Counted from the stretch's first letter, positions 1-11,760 are shown. The stretch: 64,000 nt of DNA from Capitulum mitella (GCA_030062745.1 CP099848.1:22942378-23006377); one strand, 5' to 3'. The notes: a model not told the origin generated them from the sequence alone. Made by a program: numbers and translations.

Positions 1-368
1 AAGGGAGCGGGGGGCGGTGGCCCTGCGACGGTGAGGGCGGTCACGGTCTTGGAGGGCCGGCGGGTTGTTCGCAAGTGACGGTCTAGAGCTCTGGTGGGCT
101 GGCCGGATCGGGTGTCTGAGGGTGGACTCAACTTACCAACGTACGAGACCGGTGAGAGGAGTTTTGTCGGGGCGATGCCACAGTGTTCATCGTGCGGAGG
201 CTGTTGCGGGACTAGAAAAGCCTCATCCATCGGCATTTACACCGCCATTTTGAAGAAGAAGTTTCTCTGCTGATCTGGCAATACTTATCACAGTCGCGAT
301 GTTCCTCGTGTCATTGCTTCGCAGTGCGTAGCGCGTTGGGTTCAGCATCCACGCCCCTGCTGTTTCAG
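1..368 (+). other. End of upstream intron
   Basis: No coding signal is seen here. The segment ends in a pyrimidine-rich stretch and a consensus acceptor (tgctgtttcag at 358-368) directly before the first recognisable exon. The missing upstream exon must end with one nucleotide of a split codon and should encode the start of the winged-helix domain. A second possible AG lies near 343, but using it would break the reading frame. Confidence 0.7.
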
Positions 369-1132
369 ACCAGGCGCGCGCCCAATTCAAAGAGTTCGTC
401 AACACGCTGGCCAACATCAAGCTGGAGGACGGCGAGAAGTACCTGGTGCTGAAGAAGAAGTACCGCTCCGGCCTGCTGGCGGAGGTACTCAGCGACGTGG
501 GCTCCGAGTACAGCTACGTCTCGCACAGCACGGCCAGCAGCACGCCCGACCCGCCTGACCTGGGCCTGCCGCCGCCGCGCGCGCCGCCGCCGTACCGGCC
601 GCCGCCGCCGCCCTCGGCCGGCTACGGGCCGCCGTTCCCGGGCCCGGCGCCGTACCAGCCGCCAACGGCGTACTCTCCCGGCTTCAGGGCGGTGGCGGCG
701 CCCGGTGCGGAACGGCTGCCGGAGCGCAGTCCGTCGCTGGACGAGTACTACCACGTGCCGGAGAGCCGGCCGGCGCGGCCCGACCCGCAGCCGCTCGGCC
801 TGCCGGCGGCGCCGCCGCCCGAGCTGCTGGAGCGCAGCTCGCCGCGCCGACCGGCCGAGCAGCGCTCGCCGCGGCAGCCGGCGCCGCCGCCGCCGGCCGG
901 ACCGCCCGAGTGGCGGCCGCCGCCGCCGCCGCAGCCGCCGGCCGAGCCACCGCAGACGGCGCGGCCGCCCGGCGAGCCGCAGGCGGCGCGGCCGCCGGCG
1001 GCCGAGCCGCCGGCCGCCGCCGAACCGCCGCCGCCGGTGCCGCCACGTCGCCGCTCCGGCGGCAAGGAGAACCAGTCGCCGGCGCCGGACGAGCCGCCGC
1101 GCCCCGCCTCGGACTCGGAGGTCTCCAAGGAG
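369..1132 (+). CDS. sowah: SOWAH exon A: end of winged-helix domain and proline-rich linker
   Basis: The exon carries 2 nt of a split codon and then 254 codons (frame starting 371). The first 30 residues (QARAQFKEFVNTLANIKLED, then GEKYLVLKKKYRSGLL) match the last helix and wing of the N-terminal SOWAH winged-helix domain. This is followed by a linker of over 200 residues very rich in Pro, Ala, Arg and Glu, with runs of PPPPP and many PPxxP-like motifs that could bind SH3 or WW domains. A SxSxDEYYHVPES segment lies near residue 125. It ends SDSEVSKE at a strong donor (gag|gtgagt). GC content is very high with almost pure G/C third positions. The linker is probably disordered. Large open frames on the opposite strand here are composition artefacts. 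Confidence 0.9.
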
Positions 1133-1334
1133 GTGAGTGCCGAGCCGGCAGCGCGCGGCCGACTCCCGCCCGCCCGCGCCGGCCGGACCGGCGCGCGGCG
1201 GGCCCGTGGTGCGCACGCTTTGTGTGGCTGAGTTTCGTTTTTGGGTCACCTGCGTGGGGTGTTCTGCACGGGTTTGCCGCACTCTGCCCCGCTCTGCGCC
1301 CGGGCCGCCAGCGACGCTCTGCCCTGGGTTTTAG

Positions 1335-1466
1335 AGCGCAGAGGAGGAGGCGCGGCAGAAGAAGATCAGCGTCAAGGAGCAGACGCAGAAGTTCAACCGG
1401 ATCGCCTCCGAGTCGCAGCTGCTGCAGCCAAAGCAAAACAACAAGCGCCGTGAAAGGGCCGACAAG
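1335..1466 (+). CDS. sowah: SOWAH exon B: basic conserved segment
   Basis: This exon of 44 codons, phase 0 at both ends, begins after the acceptor ggttttag and ends at gacaag|gtgggt. The translation starts SAEEEARQKKISVKEQTQKF and continues NRIASESQLLQPKQNNKRRE. The motif ISVKExxQKFNRIASES is conserved in invertebrate SOWAH proteins as I recall it. The segment is charged and probably helical (EEEARQKK) with a basic tail (KRRERADK) that could act as a nuclear localisation signal. A downstream cag at 1339-1341 could be an alternative acceptor but would shift the frame. Confidence 0.92.
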
Positions 1467-1844
1467 GTGGGTGCCGGGTCGGCTGGGTCGGACTGGGGTG
1501 GGATCAGACGCGGCGGGATCACAGGACCAACAGCGCCAGACAGAAGGGCAGGGAGGACAGAACCAGTCATGCCAGGGGCGGGGACAGCATCAGGTTTTTG
1601 ATGTGACTGACGGCTTGGTGGATGTCTTTTGCTGGTAATGTTGGCTTTGTTGGTGGGACTCGGAAAACGAGGAATTGTGATAGAGGGAACCAAACTATCT
1701 AGAGTCCAGTCAATGAGTGGTGAACATTTACAGGAACTGTGCCAGCTACGGCGTACTGCATGTGCATGTCCTGATGTTCTGCGGTTGTCTGCGTCCGCAT
1801 AACCATCGCTCCAGGAGATGTTCTGACCGGTGCTTGCGTTGCAG
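1467..1844 (+). other. Intron B-C
   Basis: This 378-bp intron runs from the gtgggt donor to the acceptor gcgttgcag. I see no coding signal, repeat or structured element in it. Confidence 0.8.
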
Positions 1845-1883
1845 AATCCTGTCGATGACGAAGACTCGTCTTCAACCGCTACG
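1845..1883 (+). CDS. sowah: SOWAH exon C: 13-residue acidic and serine-rich exon
   Basis: This short exon of 39 nt (phase 0 at both ends) lies between acceptor ttgcgttgcag and donor acg|gtgagg. It encodes NPVDDEDSSSTAT, an acidic and Ser/Thr-rich stretch that resembles a casein kinase 2 target, just before the ankyrin region. It is supported by good splice sites and compatible phases, not by a conserved motif, so it may be a cassette exon; skipping it keeps the frame. Confidence 0.7.
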
Positions 1884-2459
1884 GTGAGGAGTGGTGTTCG
1901 CGGCCGGCGCTTTTAGATTTTGTTCGCTGTCTGGGGTGACGAGGCATTGGTTTTGGTGACGGAAATTGAGTCATCTCCACGAGGCCTTTGGGGCCGTTTT
2001 CGGGGGTGCTGCTGGTTTGATTCCCGATGGATGCTTTACAAGGAAGTTCAGCCCGCTCATGGGACGCGACGATCACGTGATTCGTTTTTTATTGTGTCTC
2101 CGCTCCGCCCCGAACGGGGCCTCCAGAACTGAACGCCCTGCATCAATCGAAACCGGTACATTTGTAACTGAAAACCCGTTAGCTCTTGCCAATCTTGACC
2201 CCTGGAACGGAAACCCCGTGCCTCTGGGCTAGGCATCGTTACTGGTCCTTCGCTGCGATCCATCGTGATCCCCTCGTATCCGCGTCACTGCATCCAAGCG
2301 AGCGACTTTGCGAAGGCATAGGACGGGGCCGGCTCATGCGAGCAGTCTGCTTCAGAGTCCAGGAGGCTCCGGTTCCTCGTCTTTGTGACCTGGCCGGCCT
2401 TGACCTGACCTTTTTGCGACCTCGTGACCCCGGCTTGACCTCGGCGCGCCCGTCGGCAG
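1884..2459 (+). other. Intron C-D
   Basis: This 576-bp intron separates exon C from exon D. Its last 90 bases are rich in TGACC words (tgacctggccggccttgacctgacc near 2388). No coding signal or tandem repeat is seen. Confidence 0.75.
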
Positions 2460-2561
2460 TTCGAGGGCATCAACAAAGAATGGATCCTCGTCAGCTCGTC
2501 ATGCAAATACATGGAGATCGTCCGCCTGCTCAAGGACAACCCCAAGCTGGCCAAGCACAAG
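2460..2561 (+). CDS. sowah: SOWAH exon D: first ankyrin unit
   Basis: This exon of 34 codons is in phase 0 at both ends, between acceptor ccgtcggcag and donor cacaag|gtcagt. It encodes FEGINKEWILVSSSCKYMEI followed by VRLLKDNPKLAKHK. This is the degenerate first ankyrin unit typical of SOWAH proteins: a conserved Trp in a KEW segment, then a helix pair (YMEIVRLLKDNPKLA), running into the DFIT of the next exon. The donor GTCAGT is weaker than the others, which fits the very long intron that follows. Confidence 0.93.
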
Positions 2562-3030
2562 GTCAGTCCCAGCCCCGCTTGGCGCGGGAGGTCGTCACTC
2601 ATGCGTCAGGCACTTGCAGGCGCAAGGGCAGGTTGCCGCACGCACCGCACGCGCTCGCACCGCATGAGTGTGTGACTGCCTATCCGCGGTGTGACTTGCT
2701 TGTTTGTGCCGTTTGCTACCTTCACTGTTCATTGTTCACATCCGTTCCCATGGGCGTAGGAACGGGGGGTGGAGGGGGCAGGGAGGCTATGATCCTCCGC
2801 TTTTTCGGGAAATTCGACAAAGCCCTACGGGAAAAAATTCTCCCTTCCCCAAACGTTTCCTGGATGTTCTTGCGCCCCTGTCCGTTCCCAACACTTAGAA
2901 CTCTTGAGCATGTCTCCAAGGCTGTCATCATAAGTCTCTTCACATTTCGCGTTGCATTGCCCGGTATTCTGAGGTTTTCTGGGGAGAAACTGTTTTGTGC
3001 TGTGCTTTGCCATGCCGCTGACCGCATGTC

Positions 3031-3110
3031 TTATCCTATATTATATGTTGTATTATATTATGTTATATTGTATATATTATATACTACATATTATATCCTA
3101 GATTATCCTG
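3031..3110. repeat. AT-rich simple sequence
   Basis: About 80 bases consist of TATAT/TATTA words (tatattatatgttgtattat and similar) inside otherwise GC-rich intron. It is a low-complexity, slippage-derived island. Confidence 0.85.
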
Positions 3111-3502
3111 CACTCGTACGCTCTCCCACCGTTTGCCTGCGTCTTCCGACAAACGACGATAGCCGCTGGACGGTCGGGCAGCCGGCCGGGACGGTCGTTG
3201 TGGTGCTTGCCGTCGCAGTGGATTGGGACTTTGTCGCACCCGTGCGGGCGTTTCGTGCGGAAGGAGGCTGATGCCATCCAGAATCGTAGGCTGCGGCCAC
3301 CATTGACGCGAGGTCGACTCGGCTGGTGACTGCTGTCGGGCTGCTGTGCGCTGTTCGGCGGCCACGCGCGCGCGGTGCCTTCACGGCGCGACCGACACCC
3401 CCACCTTATGAGCCTCACGGAGCCACCGGCGTCCGAGACCGCTGGCGGGAGGACCGGTCACGGCCGCCCGGGACCGACCGGACCGACAGCAGGGCGGAGC
3501 TG

Positions 3503-3655
3503 TGTCCGGGCCGCTGCCCGGACACTGCCCAGACACTGCCCGGACACTGTGTGGACCCCGCCCAGACCCAAACTCTGCCTGGATCCTGCCCGGACACGGC
3601 TCGGACACCGCTCAGAGCCAATGGGGACATTGCCCTGGCACTGCCCGGATCCCGT
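3503..3655. repeat. Degenerate 12-bp minisatellite
   Basis: The unit is close to ctgcccggacac, repeated about a dozen times with substitutions and small indels. All frames are open on both strands here because of composition, so the apparent proteins are artefacts. Confidence 0.8.
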
Positions 3656-4475
3656 TTGACGGATCACCAGGCTTGGTGCGGCGCGTGGTCGGCGCGGCTT
3701 TGGTCGCTGCTATTCACGGCTTGACGGCGGCGTCAGCAGGCCCGCTACGTCCGTCATCAATGTATTGGCGGCGGCGACCGGCGCCGCAGCGGCGACAGCA
3801 GGAGATGCGGCCCCTCTGGGGTTTTCCGATGGTAACTTCCGAACGATGTGTTTGGTCCATCTGAAACTTGGTGTATTCGTTAGGGCGTCCTTTCCGCACC
3901 TTACAGTGAAGCTTTTTTTCTACGTTGCCATGGTAACGAACCAGGACGTCATAACGGGAACTATGTCAGCCGTTTTCGCTAGCCGACGCGACCGGTTTAC
4001 AACGGTCTCAGTTTTGTCGCACTGTAAAACAGTTGGAGTGCACACAATGCAATAAAATATACATCAATCGACACCAAGCTGTATATTCTGTAAGACTATA
4101 CATAGATTTTATAGGCTTAAGCTCACTGCCGGGATTACCGAGGGTGTAAACCTAGGTCATGAGCGACGGCGGGAAGCACGTTACCTTTTATCTTTGGGAA
4201 TGCGGTAGGAAAAAGGTATCGCAAAACAACCTATTTATTCGGATTGATTGGGATATAAGGAATGGAACGATGTAAATTTGTTGCAATTTGTCTTTTATTT
4301 CATCAAAAGAAGGCGCATTGCAGCGAATGCCAGACTTGCTCCGACGGGCGGAGCGGCGTCGGCCACGGAGTGTTGCGGTGTACAATACCGCGCCATGCCT
4401 AAAATTAGATTTTGTTTTGGATACCAACTCGAAGAACGCTTTTAAGGCATATAAGTCTCGGTTTTTGCTACTCTG

Positions 4476-4538
4476 AGGTCATTCTAGGTCATTGGCTCCA
4501 GATAACCTTGGATGACCTAAGATGACCTTGGATAAGCT
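4476..4538. promoter_or_regulatory. Array of AGGTCA half-sites, DR4 spacing, both orientations
   Basis: Two forward AGGTCA words at 4476-4481 and 4486-4491 are separated by exactly 4 nt. On the other strand TAACCT (4503-4508), TGACCT (4513-4518) and TGACCT (4523-4528) also follow a 10-bp step with 4-nt spacers, and a decayed TAAGCT follows at 4533. A further TGACCT-ggca-TGACCT pair lies at 4668-4683. Direct repeats of AGGTCA with 4-nt spacing are classical nuclear-receptor binding sites (known). Whether this is a functional element or a decayed 10-bp minisatellite cannot be decided from sequence. Confidence 0.4.
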
Positions 4539-7396
4539 AAAATGGCCTCCATTCGACAAAAGTGCTTGTTAATTGAGATGATACATTTGACTTCACCATC
4601 TATTATTACGTAAAAAATGCTTCAGCTCCAAGAACGCATTTAGCCGATGACCCCGCCTCGCTAGGATTGACCTGGCATGACCTGGATCGGACATCATGGG
4701 TAAAATACAATCATGTTGGGGTACAGATACATTCATAATTGATTGACGAACACCGTGATATCCGTTTGGTTTTATCATCATTTATACTTTGGCGTTCATT
4801 TACGCCTTAACTCAAAAAGTACCACTTTCTGCCAATTTTTGACTTTTGACCCGACCTGGAATGTCATCCGTTGACCTGAGACCATAAAAAGAGGTACCAT
4901 CCGCATTATGGAGAAGGCCCCATACGGGCGAGGTTTGACCTTGGGCGGGACGTCTTTTCCGGCAAGGGCAGCAGACTGGGCCATGCACTCCCCTTCACCG
5001 TCCTGCCCAAGTGTGAGCGGGAGTCGTTTGCTGGGACACCGGCAGTGGGCCTGGGCCAAACTTGTCCGTCGCCGTCCAGCCGGGTGTGCGAGTGGGCTGC
5101 CGTGGCGGCGGCGGCCGTCCTAGGCAACACTGATCCGTCTCCGCCGATTTTCTGGCCGCCGGCTGACGTCAGCGGCGGCTGCGGCCATGCCCGCCCGGCT
5201 GTACCATCAACACTCCCACGGTTATTAACCGTGTTTGTGGCAGCTGCCAAACACCTAGCCGGCCGACCGGGCGTCGGGCGTTTTTGCGCCGCCGGTGTCG
5301 CCCTCAGTCGCCGGCGCATATTTTGCGTCATTTTTACTCGAGACGCGATTTTTCAGCGAGCGGTGTTCCGTTCTCAAGCTCCCAGCGCGAGCCGAAGTCG
5401 ACAGGTGTCCATGATCCGTCTAATTGCCCGTTGCAGGTGCGAAACGGGCACTCATCCGTGTACGTCTGAGCCAAAGCGGCGAACCGGACCCAGACGGGAC
5501 CGTCTCCCGCCGTAAAAACGGTCTGAGCCTGTCGCCCTGGTCTCCAGATCGTCTCGTCAGCTTTTCAGCTTAGCGTTTCAGTTTTCCCCGGGCCAGACGG
5601 ACGGTGGGGGGTAATTTCATAGGCGGTCGGCCCGCCTTTTGTCGATCGGGAGCATCGTAAGACCCCGCAGTATTTGCCATTTGGCCACTGACGACAACAC
5701 GCGGGACTTGTGGGTACGACTCCCCGCCATTTATCCAAACCTGACACGATCGAGCGACCATACAAGATGAGCGTGTAGTTCGTTCGTTTGGCTAGGCGGT
5801 GATACCCGGTTTGACCCTTTAGACCTTAGCGCAGTGACCTTACGGACGACCTCGAAGGAGGTCATGCCAGTGAATTATGATTCCGTTGGATCGTATGGGA
5901 CGTAACCTATAAGGTGCCTTGGACGAGTCTAGAATGACTCGTAATCATGAAGGATGACTGAAACTACCATCGCTATGGAAATCGGGGTTTCCAGATATTT
6001 GTGGCAGTTCTGAAAAAGGTAATACCAGGCCATTGACTTCGTGAATTGACCGACGATGACCTTGAACAAAGTACCAAACCGTGTTTGGAGTTTGGAGACA
6101 AACCATGCCATGAGGTCACCCACGCGCATGATTAGGTAGGACTGAGCGTAATACAATAATTACAACGTTTGCAGTGCGATTAAGACTATCGCCTTATCAA
6201 GATTTCTTTTGGACAAATCCTCGAGCAAGAGGTCATCGGCGCGTGACCTGTCAATGTATTGCGTTCGAATTTTCAGGGAATAGGTTTGGAAATCAGCTGT
6301 GCAAGATTTCAAAGCGACCAGAGCGGCGATCATTAGTGGTCAGCTTGTGATAAGCTTGGGGGGAGGCAGGCGGGGGTGCACTAACATCCCCCGCCGTTAC
6401 TGGCGAGGATTAAATGGAGTCGGTCGGAGCCGGCACAGACGGAGAGCGTCGACGACTCCCGGCATGGTGAGTAGGATCCAGCAGCCGTGCGGTGAGCAAG
6501 GCCCCGCCGTGACGCGAAAGAGCGGCCATTGTTCTAGGTCGTTCTTGTGACGCGCAGCTCGTAGAACTGATATGGTGGTATGTTTGTAGTTGTTCTTCTG
6601 GCGCGATCAGTGATACGGAGGTCGGGAATATCCAGGGAAGATGAGCCCCAGTTGGATATTTGACAAACCTCTCACGTCCCGTGTACGACAACGCGTCTCA
6701 CATGTCCTTCCAGCTCGTGTTTGCTTTACGTCTTCTTCATTCGCCGACTTTCTGGTCCAATTCCTGTGGTTGGCCGGACCGACTGGCTTCCACTGCAGTA
6801 GCATCTTCGTCCTCTCCGTGACTTTGCCTCCGGTTCGCTACGCAACTTTGTCCATTGCTTCTGGCCAGAATCGGCTGTGTTTTGACTTAGTCTGCCTGTA
6901 CTTGTGAATCGACCTCTGTGAGCCCTCCTGTGTGCGGGCCCGCCTCTCTGTGAGCCTGCCGCCGCTTGTGAGTCTGCCCCTGCAACTCCACATATATGCG
7001 GGCCTGCCTCTGCTCGCGCGTCTGCCTCTCCCCGCTAGTCTGCCTCTGCCGACGGGTCTGCCTCCGCGGGCGCGTCTGCCGGCCCCTGTGGTGGCGGCCG
7101 GCGCCGGCCCGCCTTGATCCGCTTTGCCGGCTACCGGTCACTGGACGTCACTGGACGAGCGGATCGGCGCCGTTTTTCGGCGCCCTGTCCGTCACTTTGG
7201 GCGGCAGCCGGCGCCCGACTAAAAACAGCGGCGGCGCCTGGGATCAGGCGCGCCCGCCGGGTCTGCCGCCGGCCGCCGCAGACGGCCCGGCAGACCGGCG
7301 GCAGAGAAGCAGACACGTCTGGCCCGAAGACGTGTCGACGCGCCGACGTGCAGCGCTGGCGCATGGGGGCCGGCGCGTGCGGGCGGCTGCGCGGTC

Positions 7397-7398
<2 letters not shown>

Positions 7399-7432
<34 letters not shown>
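7399..7432. repeat. (GCC)n microsatellite
   Basis: A pure run of gcc triplets is followed by gtctcc. A second run of the same type lies at about 15483-15515, and a (GGAC)n run lies at about 7515-7540. All are intronic. Confidence 0.85.
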
Positions 7433-8460
7433 CTCCCGGAACAGGAAGGCACGGGGGGGGGAGCGGCGGCAAGCGCGCACGGATGCGTGAACGAATAGAC
7501 GAATAGATCAACGAACGGACGGACGGACGGACGGATGGAGAAACGGAGGGACGTCGACGCAGCCTGGTTCTCTGGCAGCCGACGCCAGTTGGAGGGAGCG
7601 CTGCAGGGTGAAGAGAGGGAGGAGAATGCTCTGGAGAGCGAAACGCCCGTGTAGAGATCACTGCAGGGTGGAGCAGTGGCCTCGGAGGGAGCGCTTCTGG
7701 TGGAGGGAGAGAGGGGAAAGGCCCGTGACCGTGGAACGACCGCCAGTCGAAACCGAGATGTTGCCCGAAGGGATTTGTCGGGATCACGAGTTCCCAGAAT
7801 TCCCTGAAAACACTGCCAGTTTTTTGGTGTTTCGTTGGGGCTTGAAGGCATTATTTTGAAGGAAACACTATTATAGAAGGAGTCACTCTGCGTGCTGCGT
7901 ATTTGTACACCATTCATTTTCGAGAAATCAAGGTAGAATCGATCATAATCAAAATTAACCGCCGAAGTGATGTCAGGTAGTTACGATGGGCTGTTATCAC
8001 TAGAACGTTGTACTGGTCGTCGCTGCAGACCGCCTCATCTCTAACACGTGCTGACACTATCTGCACTTATCGATGTCGTCGCTTTATCTTCCAACACCCT
8101 TTCCACGCGATGTTCCGGGGATTTTTCTGATAATCTTTATGACTGGTCCGACAACTACCCGTAAATAGCGTCGGAGGCGGCGGACAGGTGCCATCTGTCT
8201 CCGTCCTCGGAGGGCTGTAATTCGCCGGGCGACACGGCGGCCGGCCGTCCCGGCGCCGTCCGCCGCCGTCCGCCGCCCTGACAGCTGTCACCTGACGTCT
8301 TGTTCTCGGTCCCGCGACAGCCCCGAAACTCGCCGGACATCCCGCACTCTCCAGTCCCCTTCATCGATAACGAGCTCGCCGTACAGTGCGCCGGCTTAGC
8401 GCTATTAGCGGCGATCGGTGTCGTGCGGATCACGGCACGGCCGGCGCGTGGACCCCGGCC

Positions 8461-8860
8461 GGACGGTGTAGGAGGACCGGGGCCCTTCACGTGGGCCCTG
8501 GCCGGACGGTGTAGGACCGGGGGCCCGACACGTAGACCCCGACCGGACGGTGTAGGAGGACCGGGGGCCCTTCACGTGGGCCCCGGCCGGACGGTGTAGG
8601 AGGACCGGGGGCCCTTCACATGGGTCCCGGCCGGACGGTGTAGGAGGACCGGGGGCCCTTCACGTGGGCCCCGGCCGGACGGTGTAGGACCGGAGGCCCA
8701 ACACGTAGACCCCGACCGGACGGTGTAGGAGGACCGGGGGCCCTTCACGTGGGCCCCGGCCGGACGGTGTAGGACCGGAGGCCCAACACGTAGACCCCGA
8801 CCGGACGGTGTAGGAGGACCGGGGGCCCTTCACGTGGGCCCCGGCCGGACAGTGTGGGAG
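8461..8860. repeat. 44/41-bp minisatellite, ten copies, two variants
   Basis: Ten units begin ggacggtgta at 8461, 8504, 8545, 8589, 8633, 8677, 8718, 8762, 8803 and 8847. Long units (43-44 bp) contain ggaggaccgggggcccttca followed by an E-box CACGTG. Short units (41 bp) have ggaccgg and end acacgtagaccccgacc, so the E-box is lost. The order is long, short, long x3, short, long, short, long, then a decayed unit. Units are nearly identical within each class, so the array is young or homogenised. Confidence 0.9.
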
Positions 8861-10228
8861 GACACGTAGCACACATGAGTCCGACACGTAGCAAAGTTTC
8901 CACGTATAGTTTGGATTGCCAGTTCCAGCAGAGGTGTGTTTCGACGGTCTGGTAAATCCTATTCCCCTGCATCAAATACGAAGAGAAAGTCTTCAGCCCT
9001 GTCCTGCGAAGACAACTGGTAGTCTTAGCAGGGCAACTCGCAGACACGCAGACGCACATCGAACGGAATAGCCGACTTCCTGCCGAGCGTTACTGTTCTG
9101 AGAAAGACGACAGCGTGCCCCCCCAGCACTGATTGTGCTGACCTCTATTGGCGGTTCCTCTAGGTCCGTTCCGTCAGTGTCTGATATGATTTTCCGTAGG
9201 TAGTATCCAAGCCGGAATAGATCATGCGATTTCGTGCGCATTGCGTGGAATAATGAGTTGGTTTCCGCTAAGTCTGGCAAAACTGGCACCTCTTTGTGAA
9301 ATCAGGTCTTTCCTTGCGAAGGGCCGCGAGGAAGGATAGGGTGATTGCAGTTTGCATTTCTGTCATTCTCAGATAGCAATGCGACATGCGTGATTTTTTT
9401 CTGCAGCAAAATGCTGTCTGTCTCTAATGCTGAAGAATGGCGTTTTCGCGGAGACACCGACACGTGTATACACGTGTTCTTGTCATCGTTTTTAGCCGAT
9501 GCGATCTTTTTGTCGCAGCTCCGCATGACATGTGATGAAAGGCCGAGAATTTCGCAGCTGTTCTCGGCCGATAGTGTCGCACGAGGCCCAGATGTGACGG
9601 CCTGTTTCCTGCTATGACTTTGTTGCGTTTCGAAAGTCGCCGGCGGTCTTTGCAATGGCACCGCGGCGGCGATGATAACGTGACAACGACCTCGGCAGGC
9701 TCAGGTGTTCACACAGCCTCGGTGCATCTATAGACGACTTTTTTGCCGTTTCGGCCGTTTGTATATTCATCTTTGCTGCAACTGTTTCCGTAAACATGCG
9801 CGATGTCTCCACACCTTTTCACAGTTGGATTACGAATAGAAGGGAGTCAGCTGATGCGGAAACCAATCCCTTCGAGTCGTACAATCTTTTGACAGATGTT
9901 GCATTTTCGAGGATAGGCATTTCCCCGTGGGGCGCGCCACATTTATGACGCCGAGCCGTCGGCCGGTATCCGGCGTACATTACGGGCCTGACGCCCCGCG
10001 CTGCCGCTGGGCTCCCAGCGGGACGGCCGCCGGCCGCGTCGGCTCCGACGTTGCCGGCAATTAGTCGGCCCCGACGGCGGTGCCGGCCGAGCGGAGGCGT
10101 CGCTAACGACGACACGACGGGCCGATTTCCCAGGGGCCGCGGTCGGCCGTGTCCCGGCCCGGCGACGGGCTTCAGACGCTCTCTGTGTGTCGGGCCGAAC
10201 TGGGCCACGGGCCGGCCTGCTGCGGCCA

Positions 10229-10360
10229 GGCCCGGGAGCTGGGACACCAGCCGTCCTCCTGTGTCTGGCCCGTGGGAGCTGGGACAGGGACCGGCCTGTG
10301 CCAGGTCCTGGGAGCTGGGACAGGGACCGACTTGTGTCATGTCCCGGGAACTGGGACTCC
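10229..10360. repeat. 36-41-bp minisatellite, four copies
   Basis: Copies start at gggagctggg near 10233, 10274 and 10310, with a variant gggaactggg at 10346. The intervening text is of the type acagggaccggcctgtg. Confidence 0.75.
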
Positions 10361-10449
10361 CGTTTCGTGTCCCATGAGGCGGAACAGGGAATGTCCTGTG
10401 GTAAACGGTACTTTCTTTTTTGTTCGGCTTTGTTTTCGTACCCGACACC

Positions 10450-10488
10450 GGTACCTATGCACGATGTCGGGCACCGTGCATAGGTACC
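10450..10488. other. Perfect 14-bp inverted repeat (hairpin)
   Basis: The left arm ggtacctatgcacg (10450-10463) and right arm cgtgcataggtacc (10475-10488) are exact reverse complements with an 11-nt loop. A second, overlapping inverted pair (cccgaca at 10441-10447 and tgtcggg in the loop) gives alternative foldings. It lies just downstream of the 10229-10360 repeats. Its function is unknown. Confidence 0.8.
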
Positions 10489-11520
10489 AGAACTCCGTGT
10501 GGGTTTCCTTGCGAACTGTCACGAGCACTGACTCCCGTCAGATCCTGGGTTAGGTCACTATTCCTGCTTCTGCGTTATGTCACACCTGCTCGCTGGAGTA
10601 TGAACGTGTTGATCCCCGTTCCAGCCCTTGTGCTAACGCTAGATGTATCTGGGACCGAGGAATCAACTGCATTCCTCTCTAATGGCCGTGGTGGTCCACA
10701 GTTTCATTCGTATCTACCCCAGGATTTTACGTTATCATTGTTTATTGACTCGTGAGCATCAGTGTTGCAACAAAGCTATTGTGCATATGTAGACGTAATG
10801 ATCACAAGAAAGGACCACGGAAGCCCGAGCTAAGCAGTATTAAGACGGGAACATAAGTGTAAGTGGAAGCAATGCATTGATTGGCAACAGAGCACTGCTG
10901 CTTGAAGACAAAATGGACAGACGGACAAGACACTGCTCGAAGCAGTGGCGTGCAGAAATACCCACAGCGTTCTTTAAGATATGGTCGTAGTATATTGTGC
11001 GGTGAGCGACTGTATGCGTAGCCTTTGTGCTGTCAACGAGCAGTCTTTTCCTGTGATGATAACCGGATAACGTTTTATGTCACCACCTTTTCTGCTCTGT
11101 GCGTGACGGTCTGTCAGATATCATTTTCTGATACGCGATTTTTACGAGGCGTTTACAGGCGACTTTACTGGCCGACAGTTTGGAGTCACTGAGGTGTGAA
11201 ACGTTACATTCCGACTTTATCACGTGCGTTTCCAAGAGCCGGTGACTCACCGTTGGCCGAGGTTGAGCCGAAACTGTGCAGGATCTCGGCGTTTCCACGA
11301 CCGACCTCGCGCTGCGCTCAGTCCAGATCAGAGCTCGACGACCGGGGACGTCCAGCGTCTGCTGACAGATGAGGGAGCTACGTTAATGTCTCCAACCTCG
11401 GGATGAAGAGTGGGGGGGGGAAGGACTACCTGATCACAGAGGCTGGCTGATCACCCGATCACAGGCCGCCAGATCAGAGACCACGTGACCACAGGTGTGT
11501 GGGGAAGGACCTGGCCGCAT

Positions 11521-11760
11521 GAGAACTGGGGCCGGCCTGAGAGTGCAGGGGCCGGCCTGAGAGCGCAGGGGCCGGCCTGAGAGTGCAGGGGCCGGCCTGA
11601 GAGCGCAGGGGCCGGCCTGAGAGCGCAGGGGCCGGCCTGAGAGTGCAGGGGCCGGCCTGAGAGCGCAGGGGGCGGCCTGAGAGCGCAGGAGCCGGCCTGA
11701 GAGCGCAGGGGGCGGCCTGAGAGCGCAGGGGGCGGCCTGAGAGCGCAGGAGCCGGCCTGA
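11521..11760. repeat. 20-bp minisatellite, twelve exact-length copies
   Basis: Twelve head-to-tail units of the type gagagcgcaggggccggcct occupy exactly 240 bp. There is no indel, only g/a and c/t substitutions at two or three positions (gagtgca versus gagcgca; ggggcc, ggggcg or ggagcc). The uniform length suggests recent amplification. It is not a CRISPR array, as there are no unique spacers. Confidence 0.92.

Noticed and set aside
365..1282. 305-codon open frame on the minus strand and other long frames over exon A
   Set aside because: They are Arg/Ala/Pro-only products of a GC-saturated exon; the + strand frame carries the conserved SOWAH residues and the splice sites.
11521..11760. Regular 20-bp repeats as a possible CRISPR array
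   Set aside because: Units are contiguous with no unique spacers, and the window is eukaryotic.
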